Origin: Kushneria avicenniae | Lineage (GTDB): Bacteria > Pseudomonadota > Gammaproteobacteria > Pseudomonadales > Halomonadaceae | Direction of reading: 5' to 3' | NCBI RefSeq assembly: GCF_900112585.1 | Contig: NZ_FOLY01000003.1 | Location: forward strand, 310,001-374,000 | DNA: 64,000 nucleotides | Shown: piece after piece, positions 52,380 to 62,084 of the stretch | Layout: the number at the start of each line of letters is the position of its first letter | How positions within the stretch are numbered: position 1 is the first letter of the stretch | The notes under the pieces: generated by a model | Databases searched by the model: none | Seen by the model: only the letters and a program-made list of their open reading frames with translations | What the model was told of the DNA's origin: nothing | Translations under genes and position numbers: made by a program

Positions 52380-53483
52380 ATGCACAACCCCACCGACGAC
52401 TACATTGCCAATGATGACATATCGTATTTTTTGAATGATCTGAATATGGATTACCATGACGAGCAGATATTGTGGGACCCATCAACTCAGCCAAATCAAA
52501 ATCAGCAGCTTGCAGCTCTGATTGAAATCGAGGAAAGACTCAAGCAGCTTACTAGCTCTCACCTATGGTTTGACCCTGCCACTGTGATTCAGTCTACCCC
52601 CTGTGGCAGCGGCTTGGTAAAACTGGCAGATGATCCGCTACTGGACGAGTTGCAGAGTATTGTGGCAAGCCTTACAGGGATACTTGACCATAATGAGGGC
52701 GCTTACAGTTTACAGTCACCTCCCTATACCAAAAGCTTTTTGCAGGCATTTAAGAGCTGCTCATATCTCCACACGTCAACCATGGAAGAACCTCTACCGA
52801 TGACGCGATCAGCTGCCGAGCAGGTGGTTGATGACCTGAATCAGAGATTATGGTCGTGGCATCAACACCTATCATTACCATCATTTGGCATTGAACACGC
52901 CCGCCTAAAAAGAAACAGTCGCGACAATTACAGAAGATTCTTTCGTCTGGTAGATTCTCTTTTTGGCTGCTGCAGCCGCCTACTGGTGGTACGTATCGAC
53001 CTAGGCTATAGCGAGACTGATGGATACTATATAGATCATGAGACAGCCGATTATCACCGAAAAAAATTCTGTCGAATGTTTCACTCACACCCGATGTTCG
53101 AACACCTTCTAGGTTACGCATGGAAGCTGGAATGGCGACCTAAAAAAGGGTTCCATTATCACTTCGTTTTCTTCTTTGACGGTAACCGGGTACGCAGGGA
53201 TATTGCGCTGGGAAGGAATATTGGTGAGCTTTGGAGAAGGCTCACTAACAATCAAGGGATGTATTTCAACTGCAACCATAGCGGTGGCAGCAACTATCGA
53301 TACAACGCGCTCGGTGACATACATTATTCAGACGACCTGAAAAGGGAGCACCTGGATAAAATTGCAGCCTATCTCACCAAAGTCGATGAATACGTCTCTC
53401 TTGCAGTAAAAGGCCGAACGTTTCAGACCAGCTCAACACCCCGTGCATCAGAGAAATGCGGCGGCCGGCCGCGTCTTTATTGA
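52380..53483 (+). CDS. YagK/YfjJ (inovirus Gp2-like) replication protein
   Basis: The 367-residue protein has, in its second half, the features of the YagK/YfjJ C-terminal domain: SRLLVVRIDLGYSE, YAWKLEWRPKKGFHYHFVFFFDG (a His-x-His pair at about residues 263-265) and later IAAYLTKVDEYVS with possible catalytic tyrosines. This is the HUH-like arrangement seen in inovirus and satellite replication initiators. The first 150 residues are unfamiliar. AGGAG lies before the ATG at 52380; the longer frame from 52263 is less likely. It is the only rightward gene among leftward neighbours in this block. Confidence 0.75.
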   Translation: MHNPTDDYIANDDISYFLNDLNMDYHDEQILWDPSTQPNQNQQLAALIEIEERLKQLTSSHLWFDPATVIQSTPCGSGLVKLADDPLLDELQSIVASLTGILDHNEGAYSLQSPPYTKSFLQAFKSCSYLHTSTMEEPLPMTRSAAEQVVDDLNQRLWSWHQHLSLPSFGIEHARLKRNSRDNYRRFFRLVDSLFGCCSRLLVVRIDLGYSETDGYYIDHETADYHRKKFCRMFHSHPMFEHLLGYAWKLEWRPKKGFHYHFVFFFDGNRVRRDIALGRNIGELWRRLTNNQGMYFNCNHSGGSNYRYNALGDIHYSDDLKREHLDKIAAYLTKVDEYVSLAVKGRTFQTSSTPRASEKCGGRPRLY

Positions 53484-53710
53484 TTCAGGCAATGTAAGGT
53501 CACAAGGACCATAGAAGCAGGTTTGATTCACAATAAACCTGCCCTCTACTTGCTGGGGTCGCACAATTGGCCAAAGGCCTCCATCATTTCTGGAGGCCCC
53601 ACTAAACCAGGCTCAGGGCGCTATCTTTCGATGCATGCCTACTTTGTCCATTTGATGGCTGATTAATCGTTAGAGCTGAAGAGGCTCTGCAAACATCTAG
53701 AGAACCGCCC

Positions 53711-56700
53711 TCATCCTGCCTTCGTCACGATCTTCGGCTGAGTCGCTTCTAGCGCCTCGAAGATCCCTTCAATCACGTTATCCTTATCGGCAAATAGGGC
53801 ATCCGGCCCACCGGCATGCACACTGCTGAAAGGAGCTTCATAGAGCGCGCTGGCGTCCATGACGCCGCGGGCGGTGAGCTGTTCGATAACCATTTCGATA
53901 AAGCGCATCTGTGGAACAGTCAGGCTGTGATCAGAGAGGTACTGCGAAAAGGCTGCCTTGGCGGCTTCGTTGTCCATTCCTACCAGTCCACGAATGAAAT
54001 GGGCCAGTGACGGCGCCTCATGCTGCGCCATGAGGTTTTGAAGCAGCTCTTCACCGTCTTCTTCACCGATGGTAGTGAGCATTGTCTCCAGGCTTTCCAG
54101 ATCAGTCTGGGTCATCGGCTGATTGGTGCGCAGTCGGTGAATGACAATATTATCGAGATGCTCCTGCAGATAAGCCTCTACCTTCCGGGCATATTGAACG
54201 CCGGTCATCTTTGGCAGCTCAAAGACTTCTTCATTGCGTACGCCCAGCACTTCATCCTTGAAATCGGTGTAGACGATGGGGCGGCGCTTCTTGTCCAGAA
54301 AGGGCGTCAATTCACGAAGGCGCAAACGCATCTCTTCCAGCATATTAACGTTGATGCCTTCCCAGAATCCGGCATCTGCCAGCGCCTGCAGGTAACCCAG
54401 CTGCGCCTTGACCAGTGGTACCGAGGCTTTCTCCTCCAATAGCGACGCCATCTCAACCACGCGGCGACGCAGCTGCTCAAAGGTCGCAGTATCGCCCTCG
54501 ATGTGAGCCAGCTGCATGCGAAGAGCCGTGAGATCGAACAGACGGGATTCGATCTGCTCGGGTTCCTGCTCTGTAGGCAAACCAGCAACATCATTGATCA
54601 GCGTCTGACACGCTTCGTTGTCGAGCTGATTCCAGCTATCGCGCTCTCTGAAGGTCTCCACGGAGGCCAGATGCATGCGCACGATGAAGTTTTCAGGGTT
54701 CATGGCCGACACTTCTGCCTGCAGTGCATCGGCCAGTTTGGAAGTGAGTTGCTTCTCAGCATCCAGATCCGGCGTGGCCTGAAGATGGCTCAATAGCTGA
54801 ACGCGACTCCGAAACAGTCGCGTTCCGAGTGGCACACCGCCGCTGGCTTCGATACCTTCCGGATTCTCCTTGAAGAAATCGAAGTTGAAGCAGAAATCGA
54901 ATACCCGGAAATCCTTTTTCTCATCCTCCTCACCACCGGGGCCGAACAGACCGGGGCACAGGCGGGTCCCTCGGCCAACCATCTGCCAGAACTTGATCTT
55001 TGAATAGACCGGTTTGAAAAACACAAGGTTGGCGACCTCCGGCACATCGATGCCGGTATCCAGCATATCAACCGAAATGGCGATATGGGGCGCCTTCTCC
55101 GGCTGTGAGAAGTCATCGATCAGGCTTTGCGGATATTTGGCTTTATTATCGATGATACGTGCGAATTGCCCAGCGTGTTGGGGGTAGTGATGATTGAAAC
55201 GCTCTTCGATGGCTTTGGCATGCTCATGATTGCGCGCGAAAACGATGGTTTTTGCCAGCCGGTCGCCACCATCCACGTGGTAGCCGTTTTCCATCAGGTG
55301 CTGAAGCATTTTGTCGATGGTGTCGTTGTTGAACAGCCAGTTGTTGATGGCTGGCGCGTTGACCTTACTGGGAATGCCTTCCTCTTCTGCATCGTCTCCC
55401 CAGTCAAGGCTTTCCCATTCGGCTTTCTCCTCATCGCTGAGCTGCTCATAGTCGATCCCCTGACTGGGAAACTTCAGGTCGATCTGCTGAACTCTGGGCG
55501 GGACCAGAAAGCCGTCCTTGACGGCCTGAGTGAGCTCATAGGCATCCGTGGGGACGCCTGGCTCCAGTTCGAAAAGATCGTAGGTATTTTTATCGACCTG
55601 CTCACGGGGTGTGGCGGTCAGACCAACCAGCAGCGAATCGAAATAGCGGAAGATGGCACCGTACTTTTGATAAACCGAGCGGTGCGCCTCATCAATGATG
55701 ATCAGATCAAAATGGCCCGGTCCGAAACGAGCCTTGTCGCCATCCATGTCATCAATCAACCCCATCATGGTGGGGTAGGTGCAGACATAAACCCGACCTT
55801 CGGTATGCTTTTCGGTCACCAGATTCACCGGACTGGCATCAGGCAGGTGGGTCTTGAAGGCATTGGCGGCCTGGTTGACCAGTGATACCCGATCGGCCAG
55901 AAACAGCGCCCGCTTCACCAATCCAGTACGCTGTAGTGCATCTACTAGTGCCACGGCGGTACGGGTCTTGCCTGTGCCGGTGGCCATGACCAGTAGCGCC
56001 TTGCGACGGGCCTGGTCGAACTGGCTGAAGATGCTGGTAATGGCGCGCTTCTGGTAATAGCGCCCGGCAATGTCACTGTTGATAACAGTGGCATCCGGCG
56101 TTTTGCGCTGCTGGCGTCGCAGAATGACGCGCGACAGCTCATCCCTGGTATAAAAGCCTGCGACCTGACGGGGTGGGTAAGACTCATCGTCCCACAGCCA
56201 GGTCTCATAGCCATTGGTGTAGAAGATCAGCGGGCGCTGGCCGTGCATCTTTTCCAGACAGTCGGCATACAGCTTGGCCTGCTGTTGTCCGACTGCAGCG
56301 TCCGCCGTCGTGCGTTTGGCCTCGACCACGGCCAGTGGCTTGCCGTTGTCTCCCCACAGTACATAGTCCACATAGCCGACATTTTTGGCGTTCGGCATCC
56401 CGGTGACCCCGTACTCCCGGTCCTCCGGCTTATCCAGTGGCCAACCGGCACGACGCAACTCGACATCGATAAGATAGTCGCGTGTCTCTGCCTCGGAATA
56501 ATCATGGGTATCCGGGCACTGCTCGGCGGCTTCGCGGGCCTCGGCCACTTTCTGACGCAGCGTCTGAACTTCTTCAGCGTCGAGGGCATCGCGCTCCTGC
56601 TGCTGCTTGAGCGCGGCCTTGTTCTGCTCGGCCAGCCTCTTCTCCAACCCCTCCAGCTCCGCTCGCGGCACGACATCGGCCGCGACGAGCTTGTCCATGG

Positions 56701-57124
56701 GAGCAGGTACACGCTCATCCCGCCAGGCCGCGCCATCTCTCGAGGCCTGTGGCGTATAGGTGCGGGTCAGCCAGTAGCAAAGATGGTGCAGCTCTTTTAC
56801 CACCTGTCGCGCGTCGCTCTCCCTGACGGGCCGTGGCTCATGGACCGCCTGGTTGCCCATCTTCTGGATGACTCGCGCCTTTTGAAACACTGCCTCCGGC
56901 AGCAGGTTCTGAAAGGTCGGCTCATGGAGCAGGGCACCCAGGTTGCGGTCATAAGGCATCCTGAGCGTCTGATCGAAGCGATAGAGCCAGTGCACGGCCG
57001 CTTCCAGCGCAAAGCGCGCATGGAAGCAGGACGCCCTGGGGTCACCGACAATATGCCCCTCTGCCAGAGTGGCGGACTCGGCGACGGTGCTGAATTCACG
57101 TGGCAGAAAGGCAAAATTGCTCAT
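53711..57124 (-). CDS. hsdR: Type I restriction endonuclease, R subunit
   Basis: The 1137-residue motor and nuclease subunit cleaves unmodified DNA. It has a DUF4145-like N-terminus, a nuclease site with EAK in LAVVEAKRTT (about residue 270), helicase Walker A ATGTGKT (about 385), IIDEAHRSVY, SVDMLDTGIDVPEV and the VGRGTR motif, then an EcoEI-type C-terminal domain. It is the last gene of the leftward operon, three bases after hsdS. Confidence 0.94.
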   Translation of the reverse strand: MSNFAFLPREFSTVAESATLAEGHIVGDPRASCFHARFALEAAVHWLYRFDQTLRMPYDRNLGALLHEPTFQNLLPEAVFQKARVIQKMGNQAVHEPRPVRESDARQVVKELHHLCYWLTRTYTPQASRDGAAWRDERVPAPMDKLVAADVVPRAELEGLEKRLAEQNKAALKQQQERDALDAEEVQTLRQKVAEAREAAEQCPDTHDYSEAETRDYLIDVELRRAGWPLDKPEDREYGVTGMPNAKNVGYVDYVLWGDNGKPLAVVEAKRTTADAAVGQQQAKLYADCLEKMHGQRPLIFYTNGYETWLWDDESYPPRQVAGFYTRDELSRVILRRQQRKTPDATVINSDIAGRYYQKRAITSIFSQFDQARRKALLVMATGTGKTRTAVALVDALQRTGLVKRALFLADRVSLVNQAANAFKTHLPDASPVNLVTEKHTEGRVYVCTYPTMMGLIDDMDGDKARFGPGHFDLIIIDEAHRSVYQKYGAIFRYFDSLLVGLTATPREQVDKNTYDLFELEPGVPTDAYELTQAVKDGFLVPPRVQQIDLKFPSQGIDYEQLSDEEKAEWESLDWGDDAEEEGIPSKVNAPAINNWLFNNDTIDKMLQHLMENGYHVDGGDRLAKTIVFARNHEHAKAIEERFNHHYPQHAGQFARIIDNKAKYPQSLIDDFSQPEKAPHIAISVDMLDTGIDVPEVANLVFFKPVYSKIKFWQMVGRGTRLCPGLFGPGGEEDEKKDFRVFDFCFNFDFFKENPEGIEASGGVPLGTRLFRSRVQLLSHLQATPDLDAEKQLTSKLADALQAEVSAMNPENFIVRMHLASVETFRERDSWNQLDNEACQTLINDVAGLPTEQEPEQIESRLFDLTALRMQLAHIEGDTATFEQLRRRVVEMASLLEEKASVPLVKAQLGYLQALADAGFWEGINVNMLEEMRLRLRELTPFLDKKRRPIVYTDFKDEVLGVRNEEVFELPKMTGVQYARKVEAYLQEHLDNIVIHRLRTNQPMTQTDLESLETMLTTIGEEDGEELLQNLMAQHEAPSLAHFIRGLVGMDNEAAKAAFSQYLSDHSLTVPQMRFIEMVIEQLTARGVMDASALYEAPFSSVHAGGPDALFADKDNVIEGIFEALEATQPKIVTKAG

Positions 57125-57127
57125 GAC

Positions 57128-58252
57128 CTACAGTTCTCCGGTAAAAGCGCGGTGTTGAAGTGAGGCGAAAAGAGAATCCAGCTCATTAAGATGAGAATGC
57201 ATCTTGGCTTTTTGCTTCTCAATGGATTCAACAATAGCGACAAAGCGCTCTTGGAGATCAATCGGAGGCAACAAAACATTTACTTGCATCAGATTTTTCT
57301 GATTTATACCCGAAATAGTAGAGCGCGTAACTAACGGCAAAACATATTTCGATCGAGCACGCTCATTTTGAAGAAAATAAAACAAATAAATAGGTTTTAA
57401 TTTAGATTGGTTAGACCTTAAACGTATTAGGGAAGATTCGAATATTAATGGTTCAGAAGATGCAGGGATCATGCAAGGTTTGGCTGCTCCTTCATAGCTT
57501 AGTGAGCGGCGAGAAACTAAAATATCGCTGTGGAAAAGCCCATATTTATGGATATCTTGAGGTGGAGCATCAACACGCCTCATTCCAGCCAAATTTGCTG
57601 TTCCATAAAATGCATCTGCCATATGCACCATGCGAGTTCCATTGCTTACGTATGCTTCTTTAGAATAGTAAGCACCATTTATAGGCTTTTCAGAAATAAC
57701 ATTCTTTATTTCTGACACTTCCCAGTTGTATGGGTTAAAAACTGGATCTCCAAACATCTCTAAAAAGGTCGATTGAAGCAATGCATCCAGCTGCGCGATC
57801 GACTCCCGACGCTTGGCGCGTAGCTCATCTGCAGCATCGAGAATGGACGCGATGCGTTTTTGTTCATCGAGAGGAGGTAAAGGAACTTGAAGGCGATTCA
57901 AAGATTGACGTGTGATTTGAGGCTGAGCAACTCCTGTTATAATTTGGTCAAAGTCTGAGTTCTGTAGACAGTAATACAAATATTTTATATGCACCTTGGC
58001 TTCATCAAGAAAATCCAAAGCCATTGCATTACCATTCACATAAGATTTTGGCTCAGAAACATTGACCCTGCCACAGGTTGCTCCGCGACAAGTTATAAGA
58101 ACTGTTGGCTCTTCATGGTTATATGTTGAATGAAAACCTATTTTTCCATTTGCCCCGTATACTGGATAACCATCGCTTGTAAACTCGGATTTGGAAATCG
58201 TTGGCCACTGCTTTGGTTTGCAAAAACTAGGGAGCGAGACTAGCGGCCACAT
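57128..58252 (-). CDS. hsdS: Type I restriction-modification specificity subunit
   Basis: The 374-residue protein has two target-recognition domains (about residues 1-130 and 185-330) separated by conserved helical spacers (PLPPLDEQKRIASILDAAD, and LLPPIDLQERFVAIVESIE near the end). Its coding sequence is visibly richer in A and T than hsdM and hsdR, most of all in the recognition domains. This suggests they were exchanged by recombination. It overlaps hsdM by 13 bases. The recognition sequence cannot be predicted. Confidence 0.92.
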   Translation of the reverse strand: MWPLVSLPSFCKPKQWPTISKSEFTSDGYPVYGANGKIGFHSTYNHEEPTVLITCRGATCGRVNVSEPKSYVNGNAMALDFLDEAKVHIKYLYYCLQNSDFDQIITGVAQPQITRQSLNRLQVPLPPLDEQKRIASILDAADELRAKRRESIAQLDALLQSTFLEMFGDPVFNPYNWEVSEIKNVISEKPINGAYYSKEAYVSNGTRMVHMADAFYGTANLAGMRRVDAPPQDIHKYGLFHSDILVSRRSLSYEGAAKPCMIPASSEPLIFESSLIRLRSNQSKLKPIYLFYFLQNERARSKYVLPLVTRSTISGINQKNLMQVNVLLPPIDLQERFVAIVESIEKQKAKMHSHLNELDSLFASLQHRAFTGEL

Positions 58253-59733
58253 TGAATCAACTCCTCCAGCTCTTTACTTCCTTCAGCAATCTCATTCTCA
58301 AGCCTTGCCAATCGCTCCATGATTACCGACGGCGCCTCATGCTCTACCGCCTCGTACTCGACTTCCTTATAGCGATTGATCGAGAGGTCATAGTCGTTGC
58401 CGACAATCTCAGCTCTAGGCACCAGAAAGCTTTTCTCCGTTCGTATACGATCATGCTCGGCGTCCCGATTTTTCCAGCGGGCCAGAATGTCTGGCAGGTC
58501 GCTTTTTTCCGGCTGCGGCGTACGCCTGTCGTCCAGTGACAGCCCGTCAGAATGCATGTCGTAAAACCAGACATTGTCGGTACCGCCGGAGTTCGTCTTG
58601 GTGAAGAACAAAATGGCGGTGGACACGCCGGCGTAGGGTTTAAAGACACCTGAAGGCATCGAGACCACGCCCTCGAGCTTGTGCTCTTCCACCAAGAGCC
58701 GACGAAGCGTCTTGTGGGCTGTACTCGAGCCGAACAACACGCCATCTGGCACGATGACGGCAGCGCGTCCACCGGTCTGCATAACGCGCAGGAACAGGCT
58801 CAGAAACAGCAGCTCGGTCTTTTTGGTCTTGACGGTTCGCAGCAGATCCTTGGCGGTGGATTCATAATCCAGACTACCGGCGAAGGGCGGATTGGCGAGA
58901 ATCAGCGAGTACTTTTCAGCATCGTTTTCGTCGGTTTCGCCCAGCGAATCCCGGTAGCGGATATCGGGATTTTCCACGCCGTGCAGCAGCATGTTCATGC
59001 TGCCGATACGCAGCATGGTGGAGTCGAAATCGTAGCCGTGGAAGGTGCCTTCATTGAAGCGACGGCGGGCCGCATCATCCCGATAAATCTCGCCTCTATG
59101 GTGCTTGTTCAGGTATTTAGAGGCCTCGATCAAAAAGCCTGCCGTGCCACAGGCCGGATCACAGATCACGTCTTTGGGGCTGGGTGCGGTCATCTCGACC
59201 ATCAACTTGATGATATGGCGTGGCGTGCGGAACTGGCCGTTCTGGCCGGCACTGGCAATCTTGCCCAGCATGTATTCATAGAGATCACCCTTGGTATCGG
59301 CATCGCTCATGTCGATATCATTGAGCTGATCCACCACGCTGGCCAACACCCTGGGCGCTGGCATCAGAAAGAGGGCATCGCGCATGTGATGGGTATAGGT
59401 CGAGCCACCCTCACCGTCATCTTCGCCTTTTTGCCCCAGCGTCTTGATAAAGGGAAAGACCTCATCACGAACGGTCTCGAACATCTTGTCAGGTGCTGTT
59501 TCGCGGAAGTATGACCAGCGCAGATGGTTCTGCGAGTCCTTGAAAATCGGCTCTTCGATGGGTCGCCTTGTACGTGACGCCTGGCGCTCCTTAAGCGTGT
59601 GCAACTCATCCAGCCGCTTGATGAACAGCAGATAGGTGAGCTGCTCGATAACGGTAATCGGGTTGGAGATACCGCCGGACCACATCGTGTCCCAGATGCG
59701 GTCAATACGCGATTTCATATCGCCTGTGATCAT
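58240..59733 (-). CDS. hsdM: Type I restriction-modification methyltransferase subunit
   Basis: The 497-residue N6-adenine methylase has the SAM-binding motif DPACGTAGFLIEASKYL and the catalytic NPPF in LILANPPFAG, with the N-terminal HsdM helical domain (MKSRIDRIWDTMWSGG). Length is the family norm. I set the start at the ATG at 59733 with AAAGGA upstream; the reading frame runs 75 codons further up inside the preceding gene. It acts with two copies per HsdS. Confidence 0.95.
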   Translation of the reverse strand: MITGDMKSRIDRIWDTMWSGGISNPITVIEQLTYLLFIKRLDELHTLKERQASRTRRPIEEPIFKDSQNHLRWSYFRETAPDKMFETVRDEVFPFIKTLGQKGEDDGEGGSTYTHHMRDALFLMPAPRVLASVVDQLNDIDMSDADTKGDLYEYMLGKIASAGQNGQFRTPRHIIKLMVEMTAPSPKDVICDPACGTAGFLIEASKYLNKHHRGEIYRDDAARRRFNEGTFHGYDFDSTMLRIGSMNMLLHGVENPDIRYRDSLGETDENDAEKYSLILANPPFAGSLDYESTAKDLLRTVKTKKTELLFLSLFLRVMQTGGRAAVIVPDGVLFGSSTAHKTLRRLLVEEHKLEGVVSMPSGVFKPYAGVSTAILFFTKTNSGGTDNVWFYDMHSDGLSLDDRRTPQPEKSDLPDILARWKNRDAEHDRIRTEKSFLVPRAEIVGNDYDLSINRYKEVEYEAVEHEAPSVIMERLARLENEIAEGSKELEELIQCGR

Positions 59734-59776
59734 GACTTTCCTTTCTATAAATTGGGCTCCGGGCTGCTGTCTTTCG

Positions 59777-61222
59777 TCAGACTGCCCAGTACTGCTGAGA
59801 TAACGCTTCGATTTTGGCCTGGTGCGCCTTGATGGCCTCGTACTCTTCCATAATCTGGCTATGAACGTCGACAACTTGCTCCTGCGCTTCCAAGCTGGGT
59901 ACCGGCACTGGCAGGTGTTTGATGTCATTGGCCTTGAGAACGGGAATGCTCGTACCACTGACGATCTCTTTCAGGTACTGCTGCACCATGGGAGAGGCCA
60001 AATAGCGGTAGAGGTATTCAGGTCTCAACCGATCACGTTTCTGAGCCCGAATGATCAGAAAAACCTGCCCTGCTACCCAGTTCTCACCGCAATCCTCTCC
60101 CACCAGTGCCACCCGTCCGATGCTGCCCTTACCGATGAGAAGCACATCACCCGGGCGTAATTGCTGCTGCTCGGCACGCTTTCGGGCACGGCCCGCTACC
60201 ACGATCTCCTTGCAAGGCGCTTCGATATGGATCTGTCCGCTCGCGTCGATATCGCGACCGCCAATTTCAATAAAGAGACGCCCGTCATCGCCTTCTTCAC
60301 TCTTGAGTACTTGAGCTCGCACAATTTCGGCCACCTCGTTCAGCGAGCGAGCCTCCTCCAGATCACTGATCTTCTGAGTGGCATCCCCTGCGACGTAGCG
60401 ACTCACCGACAGGTCAAAGTCGTTTTGTTCGATCTCGCTCAGGGTGACCTGTCGAGATGCTTCGCTGGTTGATGAGCCTAATTCGATGAGCTGGTTCAGT
60501 GCTTCCCAGAACTCCAAGTTCTGATGGAGCGGCTTAAGACGTTGCCGGGAGGTATCCGGAAGCAACCGAGCAGCATCTATAAAGGTAATGGGCGCTTTCG
60601 GTCTTCTCTGATGATCCAGCACGAGTAGAACAGGCGGGATGCTGGTGCCCCGGAGCGTTTGACCAGGCAACTGAATGACCATGTCGATGGCGTCGTTACG
60701 GACAAGCGTTTCTCTCAGCGCGTACTCTGTCTTATCAAAAAGGAGGCTTGCAGGGCCAAGTACGGCCGCTCTTCGTGTAGACAGCTCATGCGCTTCCTGA
60801 AGACCGACAGCTTCGGACCGGCGAGGTCGCTGCTTCTCGGCGCCTCCTGAATCGGGAATCCTAACGCCCATAGGCGGGACCGACAGCACGACATCAGCCT
60901 GTGGCGCTGTAGCTGCGTGAGTCCCATGAGCCTGTGTCACCATCATGGCACCACTGATCAGCATTAGAGCCTCGGACAGTGCAGAGTGCGACGCACTGAC
61001 ATAGGTACGCTCTACAGCCTCATCAGCCAGGGCCATCGGCAGATCACTCATGGGGTAGGCGGCAAGCAATCGTTGGCCATTCGCTCGGCCCAGCCTTGCC
61101 ATCAATCTGGCCAGCGGTAATGGCAACTGGAGCTGGTGTGCATGTTGCCCTGGTGCCTGCTCAACCAGACCGGCCAGCTCTGTAACCAGACTTTCAGCAT
61201 CTGGCCACTCAAGGGTAGCCAC
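59777..61222 (-). CDS. Degenerate N6-methylase fused to a type I specificity-like domain
   Basis: The 481-residue protein has an N-terminal half that resembles an N6-adenine methylase but lacks a clear SAM motif. The catalytic NPPY/F position reads SVPPMG (about residue 113). The C-terminal half (about 290-481) is like one HsdS target-recognition domain with its helical end (LPVPVPSLEAQEQVVDVHSQI). It is the first gene of the operon, 43 bases before hsdM. The start is the GTG at 61222; no good ribosome site is seen, and an internal start is possible. It may tune or add to the specificity of the complex, but it is unlikely to methylate by itself. Confidence 0.65.
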   Translation of the reverse strand: MATLEWPDAESLVTELAGLVEQAPGQHAHQLQLPLPLARLMARLGRANGQRLLAAYPMSDLPMALADEAVERTYVSASHSALSEALMLISGAMMVTQAHGTHAATAPQADVVLSVPPMGVRIPDSGGAEKQRPRRSEAVGLQEAHELSTRRAAVLGPASLLFDKTEYALRETLVRNDAIDMVIQLPGQTLRGTSIPPVLLVLDHQRRPKAPITFIDAARLLPDTSRQRLKPLHQNLEFWEALNQLIELGSSTSEASRQVTLSEIEQNDFDLSVSRYVAGDATQKISDLEEARSLNEVAEIVRAQVLKSEEGDDGRLFIEIGGRDIDASGQIHIEAPCKEIVVAGRARKRAEQQQLRPGDVLLIGKGSIGRVALVGEDCGENWVAGQVFLIIRAQKRDRLRPEYLYRYLASPMVQQYLKEIVSGTSIPVLKANDIKHLPVPVPSLEAQEQVVDVHSQIMEEYEAIKAHQAKIEALSQQYWAV

Positions 61223-61408
61223 TTGGGAGCTACTGGAGAGACGTAATTATAGCGACCCTGAGTGCAAAATTGTCCGTATGGCGGAGTGTTTATCCCCTGT
61301 ACCTGTCATAATTGCTGACTTCTTCATGATTTATGTGCCAACAGAGCAGGTCAAAAGCGTAGTGGCTGCAGAAGTAGCACAGCGCCGACTTTCTCTTGAG
61401 GTTACGGT

Positions 61409-62074
61409 ATGTCGAGGTATGTTCTACTAATGGCGCACAAAAGCCTGAATCCCGGTAAAGCATTGATTTGGCGGATTACCCACCGACAAAATGTGCCATG
61501 GATTCTGGCTAATGGCTTGCATGCCGGCACCAGCAATGTGCGCTCAAGCAGATGGATGACCATCGGCAATGAAGACCTGATCGATCGTCGAGCGCATCGC
61601 AAGGTGCCACTGCCACCGAATGGTGTATTGAACGACTATATCCCCTTCTACTTCACGCCTTTCTCGCCAATGATGTACAACATCCATACGGGCCGGGGTG
61701 GAGTTCGCCAATTGAGAAACGAAGACATCGTTATCCTGGTATCCAGTCTGCACAAGGTAGCAGAGTTGAACCTGCCGTTTGTCTTTACCGATCGGCATGC
61801 CTATCCGGTTACCGCCAATTATTTCAACGGCCTGGAAGATCTGCACGCCATCGATTGGCCACTACTTCAGCAGCGCAATTTTCAACGGGATCCGGACGAT
61901 CCAGAAAAGATTGAACGCTATCAGGCAGAAGCGTTGATTCATGAGCATGTACCTATCGAGGCGTTGCTGGGTGCCATATGTTACACACCAGAAGTAAAGC
62001 TGGAGCTACAGCAGCAGACCGATGAGTTGAGTGTCGCGTTGGATATCTACTGTAAGCCCAGCTGGTACTTTTGA
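61409..62074 (+). CDS. darT: DarT-type DNA ADP-ribosyltransferase toxin
   Basis: The 221-residue protein matches DarT (DUF4433). The NAD-binding front is [20 protein letters not shown], the [15 protein letters not shown] motif follows, and the catalytic glutamate lies in [12 protein letters not shown] near residue 178. DarT attaches ADP-ribose to single-stranded DNA and stops replication. It is divergent from the type I operon and directly followed by its antitoxin. GAGG precedes the ATG; the ATG at 61430 (MAHKSLNPG) is an alternative start closer to family practice. Confidence 0.92.
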   Translation: MSRYVLLMAHKSLNPGKALIWRITHRQNVPWILANGLHAGTSNVRSSRWMTIGNEDLIDRRAHRKVPLPPNGVLNDYIPFYFTPFSPMMYNIHTGRGGVRQLRNEDIVILVSSLHKVAELNLPFVFTDRHAYPVTANYFNGLEDLHAIDWPLLQQRNFQRDPDDPEKIERYQAEALIHEHVPIEALLGAICYTPEVKLELQQQTDELSVALDIYCKPSWYF

Positions 62075-62084
62075 GGAGACCATC

